NCBI GenBank assembly: GCA_965370495.1
Contig: CBDUUV010000012.1
Span: forward strand, 1-34,087
Length of the DNA stretch: 34,087 nucleotides
Source: Krumholzibacterium sp965370495
GTDB taxonomy: Bacteria; Krumholzibacteriota; Krumholzibacteriia; Krumholzibacteriales; Krumholzibacteriaceae
Direction: 5' to 3'
Position 1 is the stretch's first letter; the number at the start of each line of letters is the position of its first letter. The notes beneath the pieces are model-generated. The model was not told where the DNA came from, did not search any database, and saw only the letters and a program-made list of their open reading frames with translations. Of the stretch, positions 15,245 to 23,208 are shown piece after piece. A program made the translations under genes and the position numbers.

Positions 15245-15604
15245 TTAGCTCCGGGCTTCCTGGAACCGGGTTACTGCTTCTTTAAGCGCGTTTTTGAATG
15301 CTGCCGGATCCTCCGGAGTGAAAAGGACACGACGAACATATCCTTCACTTTTGTCCAATACAACATGGTCAAGGAAGTTGGCCCAGTCGATTTTAAGTGC
15401 CGGCCGGAAGTTCCTCAGGCGTAGATCGCCTCTGACCAGTGCTTTTGTATCAGCATCGAGAACTTCGATCCTTTCAACATGCTCGAACGGAATCGTCATC
15501 CGGCCAAACAGCGTATCAAACTCAAGACGGTCATCGTATACGCGGTACTCCTGCCAGATATTTTTGACAGTACTCTTCGACATATAAATTGGTTTGTCAC
15601 TCAC
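15245..15604 (-). CDS. Small protein resembling a bacterial PH-like domain
   Basis: A 119-residue soluble protein. Residues ~10-75 alternate in a beta-strand pattern (EYRVYDDRLEFDTLFGRMTIPF, VERIEVLDADTK) typical of bacterial PH-like folds, and the C-terminus is a helix (DPAAFKNALKEAVTRFQEA). I chose a GTG start at 15604 because AAAGGAGG lies 6 nt upstream; an ATG at 15622 is in frame but lies upstream of that Shine-Dalgarno. It starts 23 bp after the selenoprotein peroxiredoxin gene and is probably cotranscribed. Function is unknown. Confidence 0.62.
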   Translation of the reverse strand: MSDKPIYMSKSTVKNIWQEYRVYDDRLEFDTLFGRMTIPFEHVERIEVLDADTKALVRGDLRLRNFRPALKIDWANFLDHVVLDKSEGYVRRVLFTPEDPAAFKNALKEAVTRFQEARS

Positions 15605-15627
15605 CACTTTCCTCCTTTGCATCACCT

Positions 15628-16332
15628 TTACGGCTTCCACACCTCCCACACCTTGCCCACCAACTCCGGGCCAGGTGTGAGCGTGACTTCTCCTGGCTCC
15701 CACCCTGATGGTGTCACTTCACCTGTCTCTCGCACGTGCTGGAAAGCCTTGATCTGTCGAAGCAACTCCTTCGGATTCCGTCCCACTTCCGGAGTTAACA
15801 CTTCCATTGCCCGAATCACAAAGTCAGGATCAATGATGAAACGCCCCCGGATATCCACACCAGCCGCATCGTCGTACACACCGTAGACTGCACCAATCTT
15901 GCCGCCAGCGTCTGATATCATCGGAAAAGGCACTCCTCCATCAACCATCCTGGAAAGTTCTTGTTCTTGCCAGATTTTGTGTATGAATCGACTATCTGTG
16001 CTCAACGACAACACTTCAACACCCAACGCCTGAAAATCTTTATAAAGGGCAGCGACCGCTGCCAATTCGGTCGGTCAAACGAAAGTAAAATCCCCTGGAT
16101 AGAAACACAGCACAATCCATTTGCCTTTATAGTCTGAGAGCTTGACGGGCTTAAACCCTTTTCCCGCGACAAATGCATTGGCCTCAAAATCAATGGCTTC
16201 TTTTCCAACACCTGATGACACTTTGCTTACCTCCTGTGACAATGCTTCTCCTGCAGCTGGAACAGCCGATTCCGGTACGGGCAACAGCGGCCCGCCTGCA
16301 GGTTTGACACATCCGTCTCCGGGTTTCGACAT
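15628..16332 (-). CDS. Selenocysteine-containing peroxiredoxin (UGA at the peroxidatic position)
   Basis: A thiol peroxidase of the AhpC/Prx1 type reducing H2O2 or organic peroxides. The frame is open for 234 codons except for an in-frame TGA at 16077-16075, codon 86. It falls exactly at the peroxidatic residue of FYPGDFTFV-U-PTELAAVAALYKDF, where the family has Cys (motif PxxxTxxC). A SECIS-like hairpin follows. The 3' half continues normally (LSTDSRFIHKIW, VPFPMISDAGGKIGAVYGVYD, RGRFIIDPD), so this is recoding, not decay. The start ATG at 16332 follows GGGAGGGG. Residues 1-45 are an extra N-terminal segment with one Cys (C8); another Cys is C76. The usual C-terminal resolving Cys (VCP) is replaced: GEVTPSGWEPG has Thr. 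A conventional caller would split it into two broken ORFs. Confidence 0.9.
16041..16077 (-). promoter_or_regulatory. Bacterial SECIS element
   Basis: Directly downstream of the UGA codon, GGCAGC-GGUC-GCUGCC (16063-16048 on the transcript strand) forms a perfect 6-bp stem with a GGUC tetraloop. The apical GGUC lies 17 nt after the UGA. The E. coli fdhF SECIS, as I remember it, has a GGUC-containing loop 18 nt after its UGA, so sequence and spacing agree. A competing pairing CGACCG/CGGUCG (16073-16068 with 16059-16054) is also possible. SelB would bind this loop. Confidence 0.85.
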
Positions 16333-16533
16333 ATGCCCCTCCCTTGTCTCACCGCTCATAGTTATAATGAACGGACGCCCCAACGTAACTGCGAGTACAA
16401 AACCGGAATGCTTCCTGGAAACCATTAACCATACCGTGAAGATATCGTCGCAGCAGCAGAGTGTATGTTCCCCTGGTACCGGCTCGCCGATCCCTGTGCC
16501 GCCGGGAACACCCCCTTTTGTCCTCGGTCACGC

Positions 16534-16563
16534 ATTATACATAAAAGTTCTTCAGTGCGTAAA
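16534..16563 (-). promoter_or_regulatory. Promoter of the selenoprotein peroxiredoxin gene
   Basis: On the minus strand TTTACG (16563-16558; 4 of 6), 18-bp spacer and a perfect TATAAT (16539-16534). This gives a 5'UTR of about 195 nt. The interval between the peroxiredoxin start and this promoter (16333-16533) is GC-rich and shows no convincing gene. Confidence 0.5.
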
Positions 16564-16639
16564 GGCAAAAAAGGACCGGCGAGATTCCGGAAAGTTCGCG
16601 GGTATCCGTATTGAGTTTAAAAATGGATGTATGTTGTAG

Positions 16640-16668
16640 TTGACAAAATGTAATATATTTGTTACATT
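16640..16668 (+). promoter_or_regulatory. Promoter with embedded operator for the membrane protein/HTH pair
   Basis: TTGACA (16640-16645), 17-bp spacer, TACATT (16663-16668; 4 of 6). An inverted repeat AATGTAA (16647-16653) / TTACATT (16662-16668) with an 8-bp centre fills the spacer and the -10 box. A dimeric Cro/C1-type repressor bound here would block polymerase. The HTH gene of this transcript is the obvious candidate, so autorepression is inferred. Confidence 0.6.
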
Positions 16669-16707
16669 GCAAGTGAGTGCAAAATTGGTTCAACCGGGAG
16701 GGCCGCT

Positions 16708-17130
16708 ATGAATATGGAACAGAAGACAGCATGGTTTATTCTCATTCTATTTCCAATTGTTTGTGTTGGCTTCTTTGTATTGTCCTCAATTGGGGGCTGG
16801 AAGGTTGGTAGTGCAGCTTTTGGGCTATTTGGTTTGATAGGCTTGACGCCATTCATTTTTCGGCGGCGATTTACTCTAACTAAGATATCAATAGATGAGC
16901 GAGATCGTCAAATATGCCGAAAAGCCTATTTTGCAGGAGGGATGGCGTCCTATCTGGTTTTCGTTGTCGGCCTGATGAGCATCTGGGCAACAAAAATGTA
17001 CGCTGGAAGCAATATGGTAACGATCCATCTTCTACCATTAATTGTATTCTGTGGATGTATGATTTTTTACGTTGTCAGATCTGTAGTACTGCTTATTTTA
17101 TATAATCGGGGCAATAGTTATGCGGAATGA
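16708..17130 (+). CDS. Small four-helix membrane protein paired with an HTH regulator
   Basis: A 140-residue integral membrane protein with hydrophobic segments at about residues 8-28, 35-52, 73-93 and 103-126. A short basic loop follows helix 2 (FRRRFTLTKISIDERDRQICRKAYF). The ATG at 16708 has GGGAGGG upstream. The 3' end overlaps the HTH gene by 11 bp. Such membrane protein/YozG-like HTH pairs are widespread as stress or envelope regulators, but the function is undefined. The segment is more AT-rich than the flanking genes. Confidence 0.75.
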   Translation: MNMEQKTAWFILILFPIVCVGFFVLSSIGGWKVGSAAFGLFGLIGLTPFIFRRRFTLTKISIDERDRQICRKAYFAGGMASYLVFVVGLMSIWATKMYAGSNMVTIHLLPLIVFCGCMIFYVVRSVVLLILYNRGNSYAE

Positions 17131-17335
17131 GAATATCACCAATTCAATACGTAGATTGCGCTTCGATAACGATGAAATGACCCAGCAGGAATTGGCTGAC
17201 CGAGCAGGCGTTACGCGCCAGACTATCATTGCGTTAGAAGCGGGTAAGTACTCTCCGTCCTTGTCGCTGGCGTTTCGTATTGCAAGAGTATTTAAACTCA
17301 AGATAGATGACGTGTTTCAGTGCTCGACAAAATAG
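17120..17335 (+). CDS. Small Cro/C1-type HTH transcriptional regulator
   Basis: A 71-residue stand-alone HTH_3 protein. NSIRRLRFDNDEMTQQELADRAGVTRQTIIALEAGKYSPSLSLAFRIARVFKLKIDDVF is a full five-helix Xre domain; the recognition helix is VTRQTIIALEAG. It starts inside the end of the membrane-protein gene (11-bp overlap, ATGCGGAATGA junction), so the two are coupled. It probably binds the inverted repeat at 16647-16668 and represses its own transcript. Confidence 0.9.
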   Translation: MRNENITNSIRRLRFDNDEMTQQELADRAGVTRQTIIALEAGKYSPSLSLAFRIARVFKLKIDDVFQCSTK

Positions 17336-17448
17336 CGCATGACTCATAAATTTTGTTACTGTATTTTTCCTTATTATTTTACAGTAATATTCGTTATCCT
17401 TCTCAAGATACGACTGTGCTCAGGCAACAACAAACAAGTGGGATTCTA

Positions 17449-18225
17449 ATGCCGGTAAAAAAGCAGGCCAAGGAATCGATATCCTTCGAGAAAATTGTTG
17501 CGGACCTGCCTTGCGTATACCGCCAGGCCGAACTGCGCATAAGCAGGCTCAGGAGTCTTGTAAGCTTTCCGGATGACGCGGAACTGCTCGATATCGGCGC
17601 GGCTCAGGGGGAGTACGTTGTTGCATACCGGAAACTTGGATTCAGGACAGTCGGCATCGAACCCTGGGATGAGGCAAGGAAGACATCGGCCAGACTCGCA
17701 GAGTACTTGTCTGTCCCGATCGATATCAGGGAGGGCAGAGCGGAGGACCTGCCGTTTGATGATGAAAGTTTCGACATCGTGCTGGCCACATCCGTGCTGG
17801 AGCATGTTGAGGATCTTGAATCTTCGATCTCGGAGGCATACCGGGTCTTGAGGCCTGGCGGCCTGTTCTGGTTTAACTCGGCAAGTTCCCTCTGTCCCTT
17901 GACATCCGAGATAACCGGCTTCCCTCTCTTCGGGTGGTATCCGGACAAGCTCAAGATCAGGATTATGAACTGGGCAAAGGTCAACAAACCCGAGTTGATC
18001 GGATATACGGAACATCCCGCAATACACTGGTTTACACCCCGGAAAACACGCAAGATCCTGAGGAAACACGGTTTCAAAGAGATTTACGACAGATGGGATG
18101 TCAGCAGGGCCTATACGGACAGAGGAACCAGATCCCTGGCATTCAGGATCATCACCATGGGTAAAGCCACCAAATTCCTCGCGGATGTGCTGAAGAAGGG
18201 ATGTAATTACACAGCGATCAAATAG
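17449..18225 (+). CDS. Class I SAM-dependent methyltransferase
   Basis: A 258-residue protein with the Rossmann methyltransferase motifs: LLDIGAAQGEYVVAYRKLG (motif I, about residues 47-65), the acidic GIEPWDEA, DLPFDDESFDIVLATSVLEHVED and YRVLRPGGLFWF. The C-terminal part (AIHWFTPRKTRKILRKHGF) is typical of Methyltransf_11/UbiE-like enzymes acting on small molecules or lipids. The start ATG at 17449 has only a weak ribosome site; the frame stays open to 17353. No operon partner indicates the substrate. Confidence 0.82.
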   Translation: MPVKKQAKESISFEKIVADLPCVYRQAELRISRLRSLVSFPDDAELLDIGAAQGEYVVAYRKLGFRTVGIEPWDEARKTSARLAEYLSVPIDIREGRAEDLPFDDESFDIVLATSVLEHVEDLESSISEAYRVLRPGGLFWFNSASSLCPLTSEITGFPLFGWYPDKLKIRIMNWAKVNKPELIGYTEHPAIHWFTPRKTRKILRKHGFKEIYDRWDVSRAYTDRGTRSLAFRIITMGKATKFLADVLKKGCNYTAIK

Positions 18226-18345
18226 AGTCTCTGCAGCCGTTTGTCACGAAGCATGATGTCTGAACGCGAACACGATTCAATTCGCAAATTCATGCGAAAA
18301 GTATCCATTTAGTTATCATATATCCGATTACGGACGGCGAACTCG

Positions 18346-19203
18346 CTAATCCCCCGCACGTCCATTCAGCCATGCTGACATCTCTGCAAACACGGCGTCC
18401 TTTTCGGGCTCATTCATGACCTCATGGTAGGCCCCGGCGTAAACCTTGAATAATTTATCAGTTGATCTGGAATTTGCATAGAGCTTCCTGCTTCCCGCGA
18501 TGTTGGACAGGCGATCATCGCCTCCGTGGACAATAAGCAGTGGAAGATCAATCTCCTCCATTCGCCCTTGAACCTCATGTGTCGCGCGGATAATCTCTGC
18601 TGCAGTTCTGACTGGTGTACGACCATGATAGACAAGCCCGTCTTCGCGATATTGCCGCACTACCTGTTCGTCGCGTGAAAGGGAACTGCTCTGTATGCAG
18701 AACGTCGGTAATCGCGGGAAAAATCGACTGAGGAGCAGGGCCAACCTGACTTTGTAAGGAGGAAAATCATCACCCAGCACAAGGGACGGTGCGCTGAGGA
18801 TCATGCCGGCCAACCGAGGCTTCTCTCTGATCACAAAGAGTGTGGAAATCAAACCTCCCATACTGTGAGCCAGCAAGAAAACCTGTGCGCCCGGCCACAT
18901 GCATCGCACCCGGACAAGGGCATCTTCCAGGTCATTCAAGTACTCATCAAATCTCCTCACAAAGCAGCGTGGGCCCTGGGAGCGGCCATGGCCGCGCAGG
19001 TCAAATGCAAAAACGCAGTAGGCGTTCTCAGCCAAATCAGCAGCAACAGAAGCATAGCGGGAGCTGTGCTCAGCGTATCCGTGCACAATCACGACAACCG
19101 CCCTGGGCGTATCCGGCCGCCAGTACTGCTCGAAGAGTTGAAGGCCGTCACGGGCCTGAAAGAAACCCTCCCCATGAACAAACCGCAGCGAGTGATAACT
19201 CAT
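18346..19203 (-). CDS. Alpha/beta hydrolase, monoacylglycerol lipase / lysophospholipase family
   Basis: A 285-residue serine hydrolase. Seen are the oxyanion-hole stretch VIVHGYAEHSSRY, FDLRGHGRSQG, the nucleophile elbow AHSMGG (Ser near residue 115), the acid in LLIVHGGDDRL and the His in YAGAYHEVMNEPEKD, an order and spacing typical of the Hydrolase_4 / PldB group. There is no signal peptide, so it is cytoplasmic. The start ATG at 19203 follows GAGGGTG. It lies downstream of the KamA gene on the same strand with a 149-bp gap, so cotranscription is doubtful. Lipid ester substrate is family knowledge. Confidence 0.87.
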   Translation of the reverse strand: MSYHSLRFVHGEGFFQARDGLQLFEQYWRPDTPRAVVVIVHGYAEHSSRYASVAADLAENAYCVFAFDLRGHGRSQGPRCFVRRFDEYLNDLEDALVRVRCMWPGAQVFLLAHSMGGLISTLFVIREKPRLAGMILSAPSLVLGDDFPPYKVRLALLLSRFFPRLPTFCIQSSSLSRDEQVVRQYREDGLVYHGRTPVRTAAEIIRATHEVQGRMEEIDLPLLIVHGGDDRLSNIAGSRKLYANSRSTDKLFKVYAGAYHEVMNEPEKDAVFAEMSAWLNGRAGD

Positions 19204-19352
19204 TTATCACACCCTCGATGTTTGGCGCAGTACACCGTTAATAAGCATAATCCATCTGCCTGACAATCGGGCTGCTGAACGATACATTGACCTGAACGAA
19301 ATTTCGCCGCGCTCAATTTCTATCAAGCCTGATGATTGTTTTTATCAGTCAT

Positions 19353-20435
19353 TTAAAGATCCAGCCAACAATCATTTTTGCTGAGTTTCTCATGGAATAT
19401 TTTGCCTACAAGAAGCTTATCTTTAGCTTGATGATATTTGAAATACAGGTAATCATCCAGGCAACCGAGAATCTCGATTTTTCCAGTTTCATGCGACATG
19501 ATAAATCGGAATTTCTTGCTGGGTCCATCAAGCATTGACTTTGTCTTTTCTATAATATCAAGGGCTCTGTATAAAGGTACTTGAAAAATATGTTTTACTG
19601 TTTTTACCGGACGACATTGAAAAATATAGTATGGCATGACACCGTTCTTTGTCAGTTCACTTTGCAACTCAGCCATTACAGCAGGATTATCATTAACCCC
19701 TTTCAATAATACAGCCTGATTTTGAACAATTATACGTGCATCATTCAATCTATTTACTGCTTCAATACTGTGGGGAGTAATTTCTCTCGGATGATTAAAT
19801 TGCGTTATAACAAATAGCTGTTTGTTTTCGCAAGAATACTCTCTCAACATGTTTATCAGTTCATCATCTTTTGCTATTCTGTCGGGATAAACTACAGGAG
19901 TTCGTGTTCCAATTCGAATAAACTTCAGATGTTGAATACCTGATAATTTTTGCAAAATAGTTGCTATTCTGTCGTTCGATAACGTTAATGGATCTCCTCC
20001 GCTTAAAAGTACGTTTGTGATTTCCTTATGTTCGTAAATATATTTAACCACTAAATCCCAGTCCGTTACTATTTCATCTGTAACTATACCCGCTAATCTT
20101 TTTCTGAAACAGAAACGGCAGTAGCTTGCGCATTCATTTGTGGCCAATATCAAGACTGTTTGCGAATACTTATGTTGCAGGCCGCGCAATTTGGTGTTTT
20201 CATATTCTCCGCTTGTATCAAAACTTCCCCCGGAAGATTCATTTTCTTCTATCGAGGGAATTACCATTTTACGGATCGGATCATTCGGATCATTCCAGTT
20301 AATCAAATCCAAATAATATTGTTTGATTAACATCGGATGACTTTCTATGATCTTTTTGATTTCACGTCTTTCACGAGGAGTAAACGAAATATAGTGTTCA
20401 AGTTGCTCTATTTTTCTCATGTTTTTGTTTTTCAT
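19353..20435 (-). CDS. KamA-family radical SAM protein (lysine 2,3-aminomutase-like)
   Basis: A ~360-residue radical SAM enzyme with the [4Fe-4S]/SAM triad C102-x3-C106-x2-C109 (ECASYCRFCFRKR) and the KamA core VLLSGGDPLTLSNDRI, RIGTRTPVVYPDRI, QFNHPREIT, NQAVLLKGVND and MPYYIFQCRPVK. The C-terminus RFIMSHETGKIEILG contains a lysine that could carry PLP. It could act on lysine, on elongation factor P (EpmB-like) or on another amino acid; the sequence alone does not decide. Start is uncertain: ATG at 20435, 20420, or TTG at 20474. The gene is clearly more AT-rich than its neighbours, which suggests recent acquisition. No dedicated partner such as an acetyltransferase or epmA is adjacent. Confidence 0.85.
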   Translation of the reverse strand: MKNKNMRKIEQLEHYISFTPRERREIKKIIESHPMLIKQYYLDLINWNDPNDPIRKMVIPSIEENESSGGSFDTSGEYENTKLRGLQHKYSQTVLILATNECASYCRFCFRKRLAGIVTDEIVTDWDLVVKYIYEHKEITNVLLSGGDPLTLSNDRIATILQKLSGIQHLKFIRIGTRTPVVYPDRIAKDDELINMLREYSCENKQLFVITQFNHPREITPHSIEAVNRLNDARIIVQNQAVLLKGVNDNPAVMAELQSELTKNGVMPYYIFQCRPVKTVKHIFQVPLYRALDIIEKTKSMLDGPSKKFRFIMSHETGKIEILGCLDDYLYFKYHQAKDKLLVGKIFHEKLSKNDCWLDL

Positions 20436-20817
20436 CTGTTTTGAGAACTCCAGACTATTTTCAGGGTTCAACAATTATTACTGCTGACGGGAGCGGAACT
20501 CCTCCAAAAACCAGCGTCATAATAGCTCCAGGGAATAACCGCTTACCGAAAGGAGAAGTCCTATCTGGATACTACCCAATCGTCGTCGATCTTGCAAAGC
20601 CTGTTTTTCGGCTCGCTGTTTCCCTCGGCGCCAATAACCATTGCTTCGAGTCTATAAAGACGGTTGGATGAAACAGCTCACCTTTGATTACCAGGAGAAA
20701 CACACCGGATAACGAACCGGTCATAACCGGCGCAAGGCGAAGCCGATAACTCTCATGGCTATCAGAACCGGTCTAAGCAATTGGCGCTCCTCGCGTACGG
20801 GTTCCATCATAGCTCGG
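20436..20817. other. Non-coding interval between KamA and the LolA-like gene
   Basis: About 380 bp without a convincing gene. Two direct copies of GAACCGGTC (20714-20722 and 20765-20773) flank a GC-rich stretch with small inverted repeats (CCGGCGCAAGGCGAAGCCG region). It marks a sharp composition change from the normal-GC gene on one side to the AT-rich KamA gene on the other, so it may be a scar of insertion. I found no tRNA, transposase fragment or clear promoter here. Confidence 0.4.
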
Positions 20818-21756
20818 CTATTGCCTGTCGTGATTCATGCTCTTGTCAGAAATCCCTTTGTTTCCGCCGAACATTCCACCAAACAGAGAGTCTTTGAGAA
20901 CTGCGCCTTCCGGCAGAGCAAACTTGAAATCGTTTCTGTTCAATTCGGGAGATGAGACGTTTGCGTGAAATTCGGAGAAAAAACCATTCATTTTTGCGGT
21001 CTGGAGCATCGCTTTCGATTTCTCCAGCATCTCTCTCATACTCTTCTTGCTCTCTTCGGTCACTTCCTGCCCCATACCTTTGATAGCTTCCTCAAGTTGT
21101 TCATCAGTCATTTCGGGTATTACTATACCCTCGGGAGGCTCAAAAGATCTATAGTATTTCCTGATCAGATAGCTCGTTTTTGAGATCCAAAAGGTTTCTT
21201 TTTTTGAAATCGCTGATGATCCACTCAGGACATAGCAATCTTCTCCTCCAACCTTTTCGGTTTTTTCGATCTTTGGATCTTTTATCCGGGAAAACGGAGC
21301 CGGTTGATCTTTGAACACTGGCAAAAACAGCAACGGTATAGTAAGTGCAACCCCTCCGGAAACTCCTGTAGCACTGCTCAAGGCAATTTCATCACTGGTC
21401 ACTTTGGAATAGGTATTCATCTTTCCCATGTACAAATAGGGTTGTATCCCATCACTCCACACAGTTCCAGGCTGAACATCGCTCGGCATGAACATGTTCT
21501 TCTTGGCCCAGGAAATGAGGTACAGATTGGGTTTCTTCAAGAGAATCGAAAATGAGGTCTCCATGATAGTCTTCATTCCGTCAATGTCAATGTCTGAGGT
21601 GATCGTCCCTTCAGCCTTGTATGTTTTCATGGCACTGTACGTGGCTACAACTTTCTTAAGTATCTCGTTTGGAGAAATGTCGTCTCCAAAAACGTTCGTA
21701 CCCAACATCAACACGGTGATGGCAAGTGCGATAATTCTCATTCCAATCATGTCCAT
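20818..21756 (-). CDS. Exported LolA-like / DUF2092-type protein
   Basis: A 312-residue protein with an N-terminal signal peptide (MRIIALAITVLMLGTNVFG, cleavage near the following DD). The mature part starts NEILKKVVATYSAMKTYKAEGTI and has alternating strands (LLKKPNLYLISWA, YVLSGSSAISKKETFWISKTSYLIRKYYRSF) that match the half-barrel fold of LolA/DUF2092 lipid- or lipoprotein-binding proteins. A helical insert (EEAIKGMGQEVTEESKKSMREMLEKSK) is unusual. The start could be 21756, 21750 or 21741; AGGAAAGGA precedes all three. Likely periplasmic; function unknown. Confidence 0.72.
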   Translation of the reverse strand: MDMIGMRIIALAITVLMLGTNVFGDDISPNEILKKVVATYSAMKTYKAEGTITSDIDIDGMKTIMETSFSILLKKPNLYLISWAKKNMFMPSDVQPGTVWSDGIQPYLYMGKMNTYSKVTSDEIALSSATGVSGGVALTIPLLFLPVFKDQPAPFSRIKDPKIEKTEKVGGEDCYVLSGSSAISKKETFWISKTSYLIRKYYRSFEPPEGIVIPEMTDEQLEEAIKGMGQEVTEESKKSMREMLEKSKAMLQTAKMNGFFSEFHANVSSPELNRNDFKFALPEGAVLKDSLFGGMFGGNKGISDKSMNHDRQ

Positions 21757-21881
21757 TTCCTTTCCTGATTTCCAACGATCTTCACTTCAGCCGCAGGTAA
21801 GGTGGTGCAGCTGTTGCTCTGCAAACTTGATAAAACCAACGACCTTTCAAATCATATGAAATAAAATCACCAGCCCCTATC

Positions 21882-23195
21882 CTAATCCCGGGTTTCTTGT
21901 TCCGGTACTTCGGGAATATCTCCCGGTGGAAGCTCGAGAAGTTCCGAAGACTCGCCGGCAGGAAGCACTTCGACCTGGCGGAGTTTCTTCTCCATCGCGC
22001 GGGTTCGGACACCGGTCTGGTCGATCGTATTGGAAGCAGCACTGAGTTGACGCTTGACCTTGTCGAGAACAGTGCCGAACTTGCCGAATTCGGTCTTCAC
22101 CGCGCTGAGGACCTTCCACACCTCACTTGAGCGTTTCTCTATGGCAAGTGTCCTGAAACCCATCCTCAGGCTGCTGAGTACTGCTGTCAGTGTCGTCGGC
22201 CCTGCTACAACTATCCTGTACTCCCGCTGAAGCTTTTCTACCTCACCCGGCTGGCGAAGGATCTCGGCGTATAGCCCCTCTGTCGGAAGAAACATTATCG
22301 CAAAATCGGTTGTATGGGGCGGGTCGAGATATTTATCCCTTATATCCTTCGCGGAATTATGGACCGCGCGGATAAGAGCCGCGGAAGCTTTTTGTACTTC
22401 ATCAGCATCGCCCGCCTCCGAAGCATCCACAAGCCTGATATAATCCTCCTGCGGAAACTTCGCGTCTATCGGAAGCCAGACGCAGGTATCCGGATCATCA
22501 TCCGGGCCCGGCAACTTGATCGCAAACTCCACCATGTCGCCTGAATCAGCCTTCGTTCTGACGTTCCCGGCATATTGCTCCGATGTAAGTATCTGTTCGA
22601 GCAGGGCGCCGAGCTGAACTTCTCCCCAGGTGCCGCGCGCCTTGACATTCGTCAGGACTTTCTTGAGGTCCCCTACACCGGTTGCAAGAGTCTGCATCTC
22701 ACCCAACCCACGCTGCACAGCCTCAAGCCTCTCACTGACCAGTTTGAACGATTCGCCGAGTCTTTTCTCCAATGTAGTCTGGAGTTTCTCGTCAACGGTC
22801 TTTCGCATCTCGTCGAGCTTTTTCTCGTTGCTTTCCTGCAGGTCTTTGAGTTTCTCGTCAATAGTCGATCGAAGCCTGCTGATAGTATTCTCATTTGATT
22901 CTGTAAGTTCGCTGATACGTTTCGATACTGTTTCGAGCTGGTCTGCCTGAGCCTTACCGATCTCCCCGATGGTTTTCACAAGCGTGTCTGTAGTCTCTTT
23001 CTGCCTGCCGGCGACCTCATCCCTTAAGCCTTTTGCCGCCAGAGCAGACTCCTCGCGAGCCAGGCGGAACTCCTCGCGCATCACTTTTTCACTGGCGCCA
23101 GCAAAGCTGCCCGTCTTCTTCTTCAGCAGCAGAACCAGGATAAAGAGATTTACAACAGCCAGCGCGGCTGCGATCCAGCCAGTGATGTCGTTCAC
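21882..23195 (-). CDS. rmuC: RmuC family protein
   Basis: A 437-residue protein: one N-terminal membrane anchor (ITGWIAAALAVVNLFILVLLL), a long coiled coil (about residues 50-160, KRISELTESNENTISRLRSTIDEKLKDLQ) and the RmuC nuclease-like domain with KARGTWGEVQLGALLEQIL, PIDAKFPQEDYIRL and FLPTEGLYAEIL. The family limits recombination between short inverted repeats in E. coli; its PD-(D/E)XK-like fold suggests a nuclease. I chose the GTG at 23195 because GGAGG lies 7 nt upstream; upstream ATGs would overlap the preceding gene by over 100 bp. It starts 13 bp after the TIM-barrel gene, so both are in one transcript. Confidence 0.92.
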   Translation of the reverse strand: MNDITGWIAAALAVVNLFILVLLLKKKTGSFAGASEKVMREEFRLAREESALAAKGLRDEVAGRQKETTDTLVKTIGEIGKAQADQLETVSKRISELTESNENTISRLRSTIDEKLKDLQESNEKKLDEMRKTVDEKLQTTLEKRLGESFKLVSERLEAVQRGLGEMQTLATGVGDLKKVLTNVKARGTWGEVQLGALLEQILTSEQYAGNVRTKADSGDMVEFAIKLPGPDDDPDTCVWLPIDAKFPQEDYIRLVDASEAGDADEVQKASAALIRAVHNSAKDIRDKYLDPPHTTDFAIMFLPTEGLYAEILRQPGEVEKLQREYRIVVAGPTTLTAVLSSLRMGFRTLAIEKRSSEVWKVLSAVKTEFGKFGTVLDKVKRQLSAASNTIDQTGVRTRAMEKKLRQVEVLPAGESSELLELPPGDIPEVPEQETRD

Positions 23196-23208
23196 GATAT
23201 ATCCTCCG

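Noticed and set aside
16075..16425. Peroxiredoxin as a pseudogene split by a nonsense mutation
   Set aside because: The stop is UGA at exactly the catalytic Cys, the frame is intact on both sides, and a SECIS-like hairpin with correct spacing follows. Decay would not produce this combination.
16142..16639. 165-residue plus-strand ORF opposite the peroxiredoxin start
   Set aside because: Low-complexity Pro/Ser/Thr composition, antisense to a well-supported gene and its promoter, no homology I recognise.
20441..20671. 76-residue plus-strand ORF in the KamA upstream gap
   Set aside because: No ribosome site, no recognisable domain and it overlaps the likely KamA start; I treat it as chance.
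20700..20780. Integron attC-like or transposon end
   Set aside because: GC-rich inverted bits and repeated GAACCGGTC are present, but the GTTRRRY/RYYYAAC cores of attC sites do not fit and no integrase or transposase is nearby.
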